Origin: Baffinella frigidus
Taxonomy: Eukaryota > Cryptophyceae > Cryptomonadales > Baffinellaceae
Direction of reading: 5' to 3'
DNA length: 10,418 bases
Assembly: GCA_026770585.1 (NCBI GenBank)
Contig: MU646565.1
Coordinates: 276,770-287,187 of the forward strand
The notes below the pieces were generated by a model. The model made no database searches, was not told the origin of the DNA, and was given only the letters and a program-made list of their open reading frames with translations. Below are positions 5,862 through 10,418 of this stretch, in pieces. The translations under genes and the position numbers were made by a program. Within the stretch, counting starts at the first letter, position 1, and each line of letters begins with the position of its first letter.

Positions 5862-6445
5862 CGCAGTGAGTGTCCCTGGCTGGCAACAACCAGCTGCTTC
5901 AGTTGCCTCCACCCCCCCTCCTTCCCACCTTGTCCCTTCACCCCCAGCGTCTCCCCCGAATTTCGTCCAAAAGTCAACCATTCAAATATCCACGCCAGAT
6001 TCTTGGAAGACTTCACCAAAAGTCATTTCCTCGGAATTGAACAGTGGGTTTCAAAGGTCAACAAACACTTTCAAACGCGGTTCAAAAAAATCAACCCCCA
6101 CCAGCAATCTGGCGTGAATTGACTTTTGAAGAGGGGGCCGTGTTTGCTTGGCGGAGATCTTGATTGCCCGTCGTGCTGTGTCCTTCTTTTATCGCTGTGT
6201 GTTTGACTAGAGCAGCTTCGTCGCCTTCCCGCTGCCCCACTTCCCGTTCCCCGGCCACACGCTTCGCCTTCCCCTGTCTCGGGGTCCTTTTCCTCTCGTT
6301 GCCTCATCTGGACCCGCCAGTTTGCCCCTGGTCAAGAAGCCACTGAGCGGCGGGGGCAAAGTGGGGGGGGCGCAGCGGGGTCCAGGGAGGGTCACGCCCG
6401 TCAAGTGTTCAGGGGCTCTTTCGTGGGATCGGGGAAGCGGCCAGG
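5862..6445. promoter_or_regulatory. Divergent intergenic region with both 5' ends
   Basis: 584 bases separate the two opposed start codons, so both promoters and leaders should lie here. No convincing TATA box is visible. It contains the inverted-repeat element at 5967-6129, a T-rich stretch near 6180-6190 and a G8 run near 6362, and no telomere-like repeats, unlike the introns. Confidence 0.6.
5967..6129. mobile_element. Inverted-repeat (MITE-like) element in the divergent promoter region
   Basis: The left arm CAAAAGTCAA...CACGCCAGATT (5968-6001) pairs with the right arm, whose reverse complement is CAAAAGTCAATTCACGCCAGATT (6106-6128); the left arm has about 11 extra bases. The interior is noncoding and repeats 'ccaaaagtca' and 'caaaggtcaac'. 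The CGCCAGATT ends are shared with the element at 2829-2918. Confidence 0.65.
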
Positions 6446-6573
6446 ATGGACGGTCACAGGTCCGCGGGGGGGGAGCAGCACGGACCCGCTGAGTCGCCGA
6501 CCCGCAGCGTTGAACCTCAGCAGATGTGGAACGGGGCTTCTCGAGGCATGATGCTTGTTCTGCAGTGCGTAGG
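6446..6573 (+). CDS. Right gene exon 1
   Basis: The start ATG at 6446 has good context (CCAGGATGG). It gives 42 codons plus two bases, ending MMLVLQCV and a split glycine, donor GG|GTGAGC. The N-terminal 25 residues are polar with proline and glycine. No signal peptide is evident. Confidence 0.65.
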
Positions 6574-9500
6574 GTGAGCGCCCGCTCACCCGGCCCCATT
6601 CGCACGACCCCTTTTTCGCTTCGTTGCAGCGAGCTCATCGCGCTTAACGGGCAACGACGGGAAACCCTTGATATCAACAAGGGTTCGGTAAGGATGTCTG
6701 TAGGAACAACCCTATGTCCTTACGGACGGCCGCCCGTACTATCCTAGGGCGTACGGGTTATTAGCGAAATCCCTTTGCAGTCATCCCTTCATAATCTGCT
6801 GTGTGGTTTGTTTCGTTGCAGCATGCACGTGTATTATGTTGACAAAAATGAACCCTGAACCCTAATTCCCAAACCCTGGACGGGTTCTGTCAACTCTCTC
6901 GATACCGCTGCGCTGGCGGATAACTGATTGGAGCATCTCCTGGTAAAAAGCCTCAACACATCGGGCTGACAAGGGATTTCGTGAATATCCCACAAGTGGA
7001 TAATCCATATGACCCTACGGCTGGCAGGGGTATACGGTCGTTCCTAAAGAAATATCCTAACCGATTCTTGGTGGCTCAGCCACCGAACATATTTTCGTAA
7101 CCCGCTGTGTGGGACGCACAACTATCGATGCGTGATGCGAAAGTCAACACGGTTGAGTGATGCGGAAGTCAACAAACCAGGTCGATGCCCGCTACCGCGG
7201 ACCTCGCGGAGGAGATGAACGCCGTGCTGGCAAAAGTTGACGCGGTCGCGGCCCAGGAGGTACCACTTTCCACGTGAATACTGCACACATGCTTGACTAT
7301 TACTAGTATGTTCCAATTGTGCAGTACTTTTCGTTAGCACAAAGGCATCGAGTGAATGGTCCATAGGATCCTACGGTACTCAATCCCGTAGGGACATAGG
7401 CTGGTCCTACGGATATCCTAACCGAGTATTAGCCAGAATCTGACAAACCTTCCTTCGTAGCTCGCTGCGGTTACGGCTCCGGGTTGCTGGCAAAAGTTGT
7501 CGCGGCCGCGGCCCAGGAGGTGCCATGTTTCAGTTTTTTTTTGGGAACTGAATGTTTTTTTTGTGCCAGGAGGGTCGTGCATAGTAGATGTAGAGGGTAT
7601 GTACCTCGATGTGTAGCCCCGTCCCGGTACAACGCAGTAACTCGATTTGTAACAGGCAACCCAACCAACCCGGGTTGCTGGCAAAAGTTGACATGGTTGC
7701 AGCCCAGGAGGTACCATCTTCTAACTCTGTCTCAGTCTATTTTGGCTCACGAATTTGGTGAACCCGGGCTCTTCTCCGCCCGAAAGTTGGCGGATTTGTA
7801 CCGCAAGCCCAGCATGTCAACTTGAGGAAGAGTCGGCCAACCCGAGAGGGGCAGAGCTAGGCCTTTCACGGTTTGGGTTTGAGGTGTTGGGGTTTGTGGG
7901 TTAGGGCGCCTTTAGGGTTTGGGGGTTGCGTTTCGGGATTTGGGGTTTGGGATTCGGGGTTTAGGCCACGCCAGGACACACGTGGGATTTTCAGACCGAA
8001 GTCTGGTTTTAATTTTGTACCAGGGGGTGTGGACTCAGGTACACGCCCAGACTTGGAACGGACGAGAAGCTGCGTTTCATCCCAACGCGCACACTCCTTC
8101 AGTACCACGCAATGAAACGTCGTGTTCTGGAATTTCCACGTGTGCCCTGGCGTGGCTGAAAAGTTGAATCCTAATCCCGAAAACACGTTGAAGAATCCTA
8201 AACTCGAAAACAGGTGGAAGAAGACGACACCTTGAGCGAGGAAGGCTCCCCCGGCGCGGTTCGGAGGCTTAGCGGCGGCAGCGAAAAAGCCCAGGTCTCT
8301 TTTGCGAAAGTCAATTTTGTACCAGGAAACCCTGATTCCTCTCTGAAAGTGGCCGAGTCCTGGTTCAAAAATAGAAAGCTAGGAGCGCTCCTCCAGCGCG
8401 TTGCGGAGGCTTAGCGGCGGAAGCGAAAAAGCCCAGGTCTGCTTTGCCAAAGTTAATTTCGTACCAGAAACCCCTGATTCCTCGCTGAAAGTGGCCGATT
8501 CCTGGTACAAAAATCGAAAGACCTGTGTTTTCCGAGGCTGCCGAGGCGCGTCTCCTGGCCACTCGGGACACTACGAAGAACCGCAGCCCCGGATATCTGG
8601 TGTCACGTGACCAAAACTATAAGATTTGTGGCGTGTTTCTTGAGAAACAATCCAATAATTGATTTTTAATGGTTTTCTGTAGTATTCTGAGTGGTACAGG
8701 AAATAGAAATATCTTTATTTTCCGGCGGGAGCGAGAAAGCGCTGGTGCAAAGACTATCCTGTCAAGTCGATTTTGTACCAAGAAACCCTGATTCCTCCCA
8801 TAAAGTGGCCGATGCGTGGTACCGATAGGTGAAAGACCTTTATCATCCAGGTCCCCCGTAAACGTGTGCCGTGCCAGGTGCTCGAGGCAGCGGGCATAAC
8901 CTGTCAGAAACCTGTGTCCGAAACCTGTGTCCGAAACGTGCGTTATGTTGACAGGACGTGTGAAATGTTGACAGGTCGTATGCTATGTTGACAGGCTTGC
9001 GTTATGTTGACAGGTGCTCGAGGTTGCTCGCGAGGGCATGAAAGCGGGCATAACCTGTGCCCGAAACATGTGTTATGTTGACAGGGTGTTCTTATGTTGA
9101 CAGGGCGTATGTATGTGATATGTTGACATATCCTGCGTATGTTGACACATCCTGCGTTCTTATGTTGACAGGGCGTTCTTATGTTGACAGGTGCTAGAGG
9201 TTGCGCGGGAGTGCATCAAAGCGGCCGCGCTCGACGCTACTATCGGCCAGTTAACGGTAACCCTCAACCCTAAAGCCCATACTTTCCCGAAGCTCTGAGC
9301 TCTGAACCCTGAACCTTGAACACTGAACCCTAAACCCTAAACCCTAAACCCTAAACCCTAAACCCTGAACCCTAAGCGCTCGACGCTACTATCGGCCAGC
9401 TAACAGTAAACCCTCAACCCTTGACCATCAACCCTAAAGCCCACTCTAACCCTAAACCCTGAAGCCCGCCCTAACCCTAAACCCCAGACGCTGAACCCTG

Positions 9501-9980
9501 AACCCTGAACCCTGAACCCTGAACCCTGAACCGATAATCGGCCAGTTAACGGTAACCATAAACCCTGAACCCTAACCCTAACCCTGACCCTGACTCCGAC
9601 CCTAACCCCTGAACACTGCACCCTAAACCCTGGAACCTGGACTCTGCACCCTAATTCCTGCACCCTGAACCCCAAACTGACTATCGGCCAGTTCACGGTG
9701 CCCTCCCTAACCCTGAAACCTAAACCCTGAACCCTGAACCCTAAACCCTATGCGCTCGACGCTCCTATCGACCAGAAAACGGTGCCAGCCCCAACCCTGA
9801 ACCGTAATTCCTAAACCCTGAACCCTGAACCATAAACCCTAACCCCTAAACCATAAACCCTACACCTCAAACCCTAAACCCTAAACCCGAAACCCGAAAC
9901 CCTGAACCCAGGTGCGAATCGCGGGGCCGTCTCTCGCTAACGTCTCGTTCATCGTCTGCGTGCTCCGCGCTATCATGACG
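6446..9980 (+). CDS. Multi-exon gene of unknown function, divergent partner (3' end beyond window)
   Basis: Exons: 6446-6573, 6630-6687, 7181-7259, 8214-8294, 8537-8599, 9191-9256, 9912-9980. The first two join cleanly (phase 2). The last five join cleanly in one frame, with every intron from 7260 on in phase 0, including the donor at 9981. Between 6687 (phase 0) and 7181 (phase 2) an exon is unaccounted for, or two genes are present. The predicted protein is alanine- and glutamate-rich with helical stretches and no signal peptide, and I recognise no domain. Five exons are supported by diverged, frame-conserving partial copies in adjacent introns or by clean phase matching. The one at 8537 is least certain. 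Confidence 0.65.
6574..6629 (+). other. Compact 56-base intron
   Basis: GTGAGC...TTCGTTGCAG with a T-rich tract; the only short, repeat-free intron in the window. Its acceptor sequence TTTCGTTGCAGC is echoed at 6815-6826, inside the next intron. Confidence 0.7.
6630..6687 (+). CDS. Right gene exon 2
   Basis: 58 nt completing glycine and adding ELIALNGQRRETLDINKGS, with a strong donor TCG|GTAAGG. Joining to exon 1 gives a continuous frame of 62 codons. Confidence 0.65.
6688..7180 (+). other. Intronic or intergenic stretch with hairpin repeats; a missing exon is likely
   Basis: It holds CCTACGG-family repeat copies (6690-6810 and 7003-7112), an inverted repeat CCCGTAC...GTACGGG near 6732-6756, an acceptor-like TTTCGTTGCAG at 6815-6825, short CCCTGAA units near 6851-6878, and two 23-bp units 'tgatgcgaaagtcaaca' (about 7134 and 7158) before exon 3. 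No exon with the needed phase was found with confidence. Confidence 0.5.
7003..7112. repeat. CCTACGG hairpin repeat copy
   Basis: 'gaccctacggctggcagggg' ... 'atcctaaccgattcttggtg' ... 'ttcgtaacccgctgtgtggg' shares the order and core motifs of the copies at 2950-3040 and 7365-7465, but its stem is degraded. Confidence 0.6.
7181..7259 (+). CDS. Right gene exon 3, helical segment
   Basis: 79 nt after AACCAG, donor GAG|GTACCA. Only one frame is open, SMPATADLAEEMNAVLAKVD followed by AVAAQE, likely an alpha helix with a heptad-like pattern. Two copies of its 3' end in the next intron keep LAKV and AAQE, supporting frame and donor. An internal ATG (7185) could be a start if this is a separate gene. 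Confidence 0.75.
7365..7465. repeat. CCTACGG hairpin repeat copy
   Basis: Stem CCGTAGGGAC/GTCCTACGG (7386-7395 and 7404-7412), then 'atatcctaaccgag' and 'ccttcgtagctcgctg'. Same orientation as the other copies. Confidence 0.72.
7485..7519 (+). pseudogene. Partial copy of exon 3 (3' end with donor)
   Basis: LAKVVAAAAQE followed by GAG|GTGCCA, against LAKVDAVAAQE and GAG|GTACCA in exon 3. It lacks the 5' half and has no proper acceptor. The frame and donor are intact. Confidence 0.85.
7676..7710 (+). pseudogene. Second partial copy of exon 3 (3' end with donor)
   Basis: LAKVDMVAAQE followed by GAG|GTACCA. The two copies lie 191 bases apart and share the preceding 'cgggttgctgg', so they were duplicated as one unit. 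Confidence 0.85.
7720..7866 (+). other. Intronic stretch without recognised feature
   Basis: Part of the exon 3 to exon 4 intron. It includes 'gagaggggcagagctag', similar to 'cgggcagagctag' near 5308 in the other gene's intron 1. No exon is evident. Confidence 0.4.
7867..7968. repeat. Telomere-like array, G-rich on sense
   Basis: ggtttgggtttgagg, ggttag, ggtttggggg and ttcgggat units inside the exon 3 to exon 4 intron. This is one of the few blocks whose G-rich strand is the sense strand. Confidence 0.8.
8214..8294 (+). CDS. Right gene exon 4
   Basis: 81 nt, phase 0 at both ends (acceptor AACAG, donor CAG|GTCTCT), 27 residues: acidic start VEEDDTLSEEG, then basic RRLSGGSEKAQ. Two downstream copies preserve its 3' end and donor, showing where the exon ends. 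An RRLS motif fits a basophilic kinase site, but this is only a pattern match. Confidence 0.75.
8314..8372. mobile_element. Short hairpin element with TTTTGTACCAGGA ends, copy 1
   Basis: ATTTTGTACCAGGA at the left pairs with TCCTGGTTCAAAAAT at the right around 'aaaccctgattcctctctga' and 'aagtggccga'. Further copies are at 8455-8514 and 8770-8826, and a left-end relic is at 8003-8016. Confidence 0.72.
8391..8436 (+). pseudogene. Partial copy of exon 4 (3' end with donor)
   Basis: ALRRLSGGSEKAQ followed by CAG|GTCTGC, against AVRRLSGGSEKAQ in exon 4. It belongs to a 142-bp tandem duplication that also copied the hairpin element. Confidence 0.88.
8455..8514. mobile_element. TTTTGTACCAGG hairpin element, copy 2
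   Basis: AATTTCGTACCAG pairs with CTGGTACAAAAAT, with the same interior as the copy at 8314-8372 and in the same position relative to the exon 4 copy. Confidence 0.72.
8537..8599 (+). CDS. Right gene exon 5 (less certain)
   Basis: 63 nt, phase 0 at both ends (acceptor TTTTCCGAG, donor CTG|GTGTCA), reading AAEARLLATRDTTKNRSPGY plus L. Phase, coding look and position fit. However, it has no supporting partial copy, and another frame is also open here (VFRGCRGASPGHSGHYEE), so it could be misread. Confidence 0.5.
8721..8744 (+). pseudogene. Third, shortest copy of exon 4 3' end with donor
   Basis: SGGSEKAL followed by CTG|GTGCAA, then the third hairpin element. It lies beyond exon 5, in the exon 5 to exon 6 intron, so either exon 5 interrupted the series or exon 5 is not real. 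Confidence 0.75.
8770..8826. mobile_element. TTTTGTACCAGG hairpin element, copy 3
   Basis: GATTTTGTACCA...GTGGTACCGAT around the shared interior 'aaaccctgattcctcc' and 'aaagtggccgatg'. The most diverged copy. Confidence 0.65.
8872..8893 (+). pseudogene. Short copy of exon 6 start with acceptor
   Basis: GCCAG|GTGCTCGAGG followed by CAGCGGGCATAACC, which also follows the next copy at 9014-9047, so the two were duplicated together. Confidence 0.7.
8941..9190 (+). repeat. Minisatellite of acceptor-like units TATGTTGACAGG
   Basis: The core ATGTTGACAG starts at 8945, 8965, 8985, 9004, 9075, 9094, 9162 and 9181, with CAT and CAC ends at 9120 and 9139. Spacing is about 19-23 bases within the runs. 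The last unit is the genuine acceptor of exon 6 and the fourth is the acceptor of its partial copy. Confidence 0.9.
9014..9047 (+). pseudogene. Partial copy of exon 6 (5' half with acceptor)
   Basis: After TTGACAG it reads VLEVAREGMKA, against VLEVARECIKA in exon 6, then diverges. Using this acceptor would keep frame but meet a stop at 9098-9100, so it is not a usable alternative. Confidence 0.87.
9191..9256 (+). CDS. Right gene exon 6
   Basis: 66 nt, phase 0 at both ends (acceptor TTGACAG, donor ACG|GTAACC), encoding VLEVARECIKAAALDATIGQ plus LT. This is the only place where the 5' half seen upstream and the 3' half seen downstream are joined, so it is the complete parent exon. No domain is recognised. 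Confidence 0.85.
9376..9405 (+). pseudogene. Partial copy of exon 6 (3' end with donor), copy 1
   Basis: ALDATIGQLT followed by ACA|GTAAAC, identical in protein to the exon 6 end, with one silent change and one third-base change before the donor. Confidence 0.88.
9534..9551 (+). pseudogene. Partial copy of exon 6 (3' end with donor), copy 2
   Basis: GATAATCGGCCAGTTAACG followed by GTAACC; the donor is identical to the parent. Confidence 0.82.
9680..9697 (+). pseudogene. Partial copy of exon 6 (3' end with donor), copy 3
   Basis: ACTATCGGCCAGTTCACG followed by GTGCCC: TIGQFT with an altered donor that is still GT. Confidence 0.82.
9752..9781 (+). pseudogene. Partial copy of exon 6 (3' end with donor), copy 4
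   Basis: ALDAPIDQKT followed by ACG|GTGCCA. The most diverged of the four, sharing GTGCC with copy 3, so these two are probably sisters. Confidence 0.83.
9912..9980 (+). CDS. Right gene exon 7, hydrophobic segment, last exon in window
   Basis: 69 nt, phase 0 at both ends (acceptor AACCCAG, donor ACG|GTCTCA), encoding VRIAGPSLANVSFIVCVLRA plus IMT. It could be a buried strand or helix; it is too short and too charged for a clear membrane span. The partial copy at 10204-10243 preserves its end and donor. Confidence 0.78.
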
Positions 9981-10042
9981 GTCTCAACCCTGTCACCCTT
10001 ACCCCTAGCCCCTAGGGTTGAAACGTCTCCCTGCGGGTGTAT

Positions 10043-10073
10043 AACTACATGTAGTTCGGGACGGGGCGTCCCG
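10043..10073. other. Adjacent palindrome and hairpin in intron after exon 7
   Basis: A perfect 14-base palindrome AACTACATGTAGTT (10043-10056) is followed at once by a perfect 7-bp hairpin CGGGACG-GGG-CGTCCCG (10057-10073). Function unknown; not a terminator, since the intron continues and no T run follows. Confidence 0.6.
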
Positions 10074-10084
10074 GTACAAAGTTT

Positions 10085-10200
10085 CACACTGAACCCCAAA
10101 CCCCAAACCTCAAACACTAAACACTAAACCCTAAACCCTAAACCCTAAACCCTAAACCCTAAACCCTGAGCCCTAAACCCTAAACCCTGAACCCCAAACC
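10085..10200. repeat. Telomere-like array, CCCTAAA
   Basis: Nearly perfect CCCTAAA run at 10124-10190 on the sense strand of the right gene. Confidence 0.92.
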
Positions 10201-10203
10201 AAA

Positions 10204-10243
10204 TGTTTCGTTCATCGTCTTCGTGCTGCGCGCTATCATGACG
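10204..10243 (+). pseudogene. Partial copy of exon 7 (3' end with donor)
   Basis: SFIVFVLRAIMT followed by ACG|GTCTAA, against SFIVCVLRAIMT and ACG|GTCTCA in exon 7. It lacks the 5' half and any acceptor. Confidence 0.88.
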
Positions 10244-10418
10244 GTCTAACCCCCAAATCCCAAACCTTGAACCCGCCGAAATCCCTCTCTACACCACCCC
10301 ATTCCTACACCCTCCCCACACCCTCCCTAATCCCTCCCTACACCCTCCCTAAATCCTAAACCCTAGACCCTAGACCCTAAACCCTGAACCCTGAACCCTA
10401 AACCCTAAACCCTACACC
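10244..10418. repeat. Degenerate telomere-like array to window edge
   Basis: An intermediate run of 'acaccctccc' units (10300-10345) followed by CCCTAAA/CCCTAGA/CCCTGAA units to the end. No exon is seen. Confidence 0.85.

Larger units (their letters stand above)
9257..9911 (+). repeat. Intron 6 of right gene: telomere-like array with four embedded exon 6 3'-end copies
   Basis: Units are CCCTAAA (9320-9363), CCCTGAA (9493-9530) and mixtures on the sense strand. Exon 6 relics are at 9376-9405, 9534-9551, 9680-9697 and 9752-9781, roughly 100-160 bases apart. The array itself provides the next acceptor (CCCTGAACCCAG at 9900-9911). Minus-strand open frames here are repeat artefacts. Confidence 0.9.

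Noticed and set aside
5504-6019. 171-codon minus-strand open frame overlapping exon 1 in another frame
   Set aside because: It lacks the signal peptide and cysteine pattern and only overlaps the real exon. The exon 1 frame continues through seven splice junctions.
9400-9696. 98-codon minus-strand open frame
   Set aside because: Its protein is a string of repeat-derived GFRVQGSG units across the telomere-like array of an intron on the opposite strand.
10085-10418. A true chromosome end at the right edge
   Set aside because: The repeats are degenerate, are interrupted by an exon 7 copy, and match intronic arrays elsewhere in the window. CCCTAAA pointing to the right end would also be the wrong polarity for a right-hand telomere, which should show TTTAGGG.

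Overview
This is nuclear DNA from a eukaryote. It holds two divergently transcribed genes broken into short exons. Their introns are packed with degenerate seven-base telomere-like repeats (TTTAGGG, TTCAGGG, TTTCGGG, TTCCGGG and the complements). A TTTAGGG-type repeat is known from plants, many green algae, dinoflagellates and related protists. Cysteine-rich 'CPW.C' modules like those encoded here are common in large extracellular proteins of unicellular algae. My inference is a GC-rich photosynthetic protist, for example a prasinophyte-type green alga or a dinoflagellate-like alveolate; the species cannot be fixed from this window. I see no rRNA, tRNA, CRISPR array, bacterial operon or virus gene.

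Left gene, minus strand, 5861 down to 21 and running off the left edge: eight exons (5579-5861, 5046-5099, 4617-4702, 4340-4444, 3116-3225, 1864-1924, 753-824, 21-194). Every intron is GT-AG and all junction phases agree, giving one open frame of exactly 945 nt (315 codons). The product has a signal peptide, three cysteine-rich repeats and a C-terminal part I do not recognise. It is a secreted or cell-surface protein that continues beyond the window.

Middle, 5862-6445: the shared 584-base intergenic region between the two start codons. It should carry both promoters and contains a 160-base inverted-repeat element.

Right gene, plus strand, 6446 to beyond the right edge: a first exon pair (6446-6573, 6630-6687) and a chain of small exons (7181-7259, 8214-8294, 8537-8599, 9191-9256, 9912-9980). 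Four consecutive introns are phase 0. An exon is probably missing between 6688 and 7180, because the phases there do not match. The product is not recognised.

The striking feature is common to both genes. Introns next to an exon contain one to four shortened, diverged copies of that exon's nearest end, including its splice site. Copies upstream of an exon carry its 5' end and acceptor; copies downstream carry its 3' end and donor. The copies alternate with telomere-like repeats. The C-rich (CCCTAAA) form of the repeat mostly lies on the sense strand of whichever gene it sits in, so it flips polarity when gene orientation flips. The introns appear to have grown by repeated tandem duplication across exon-intron boundaries, together with telomere-like repeat expansion.
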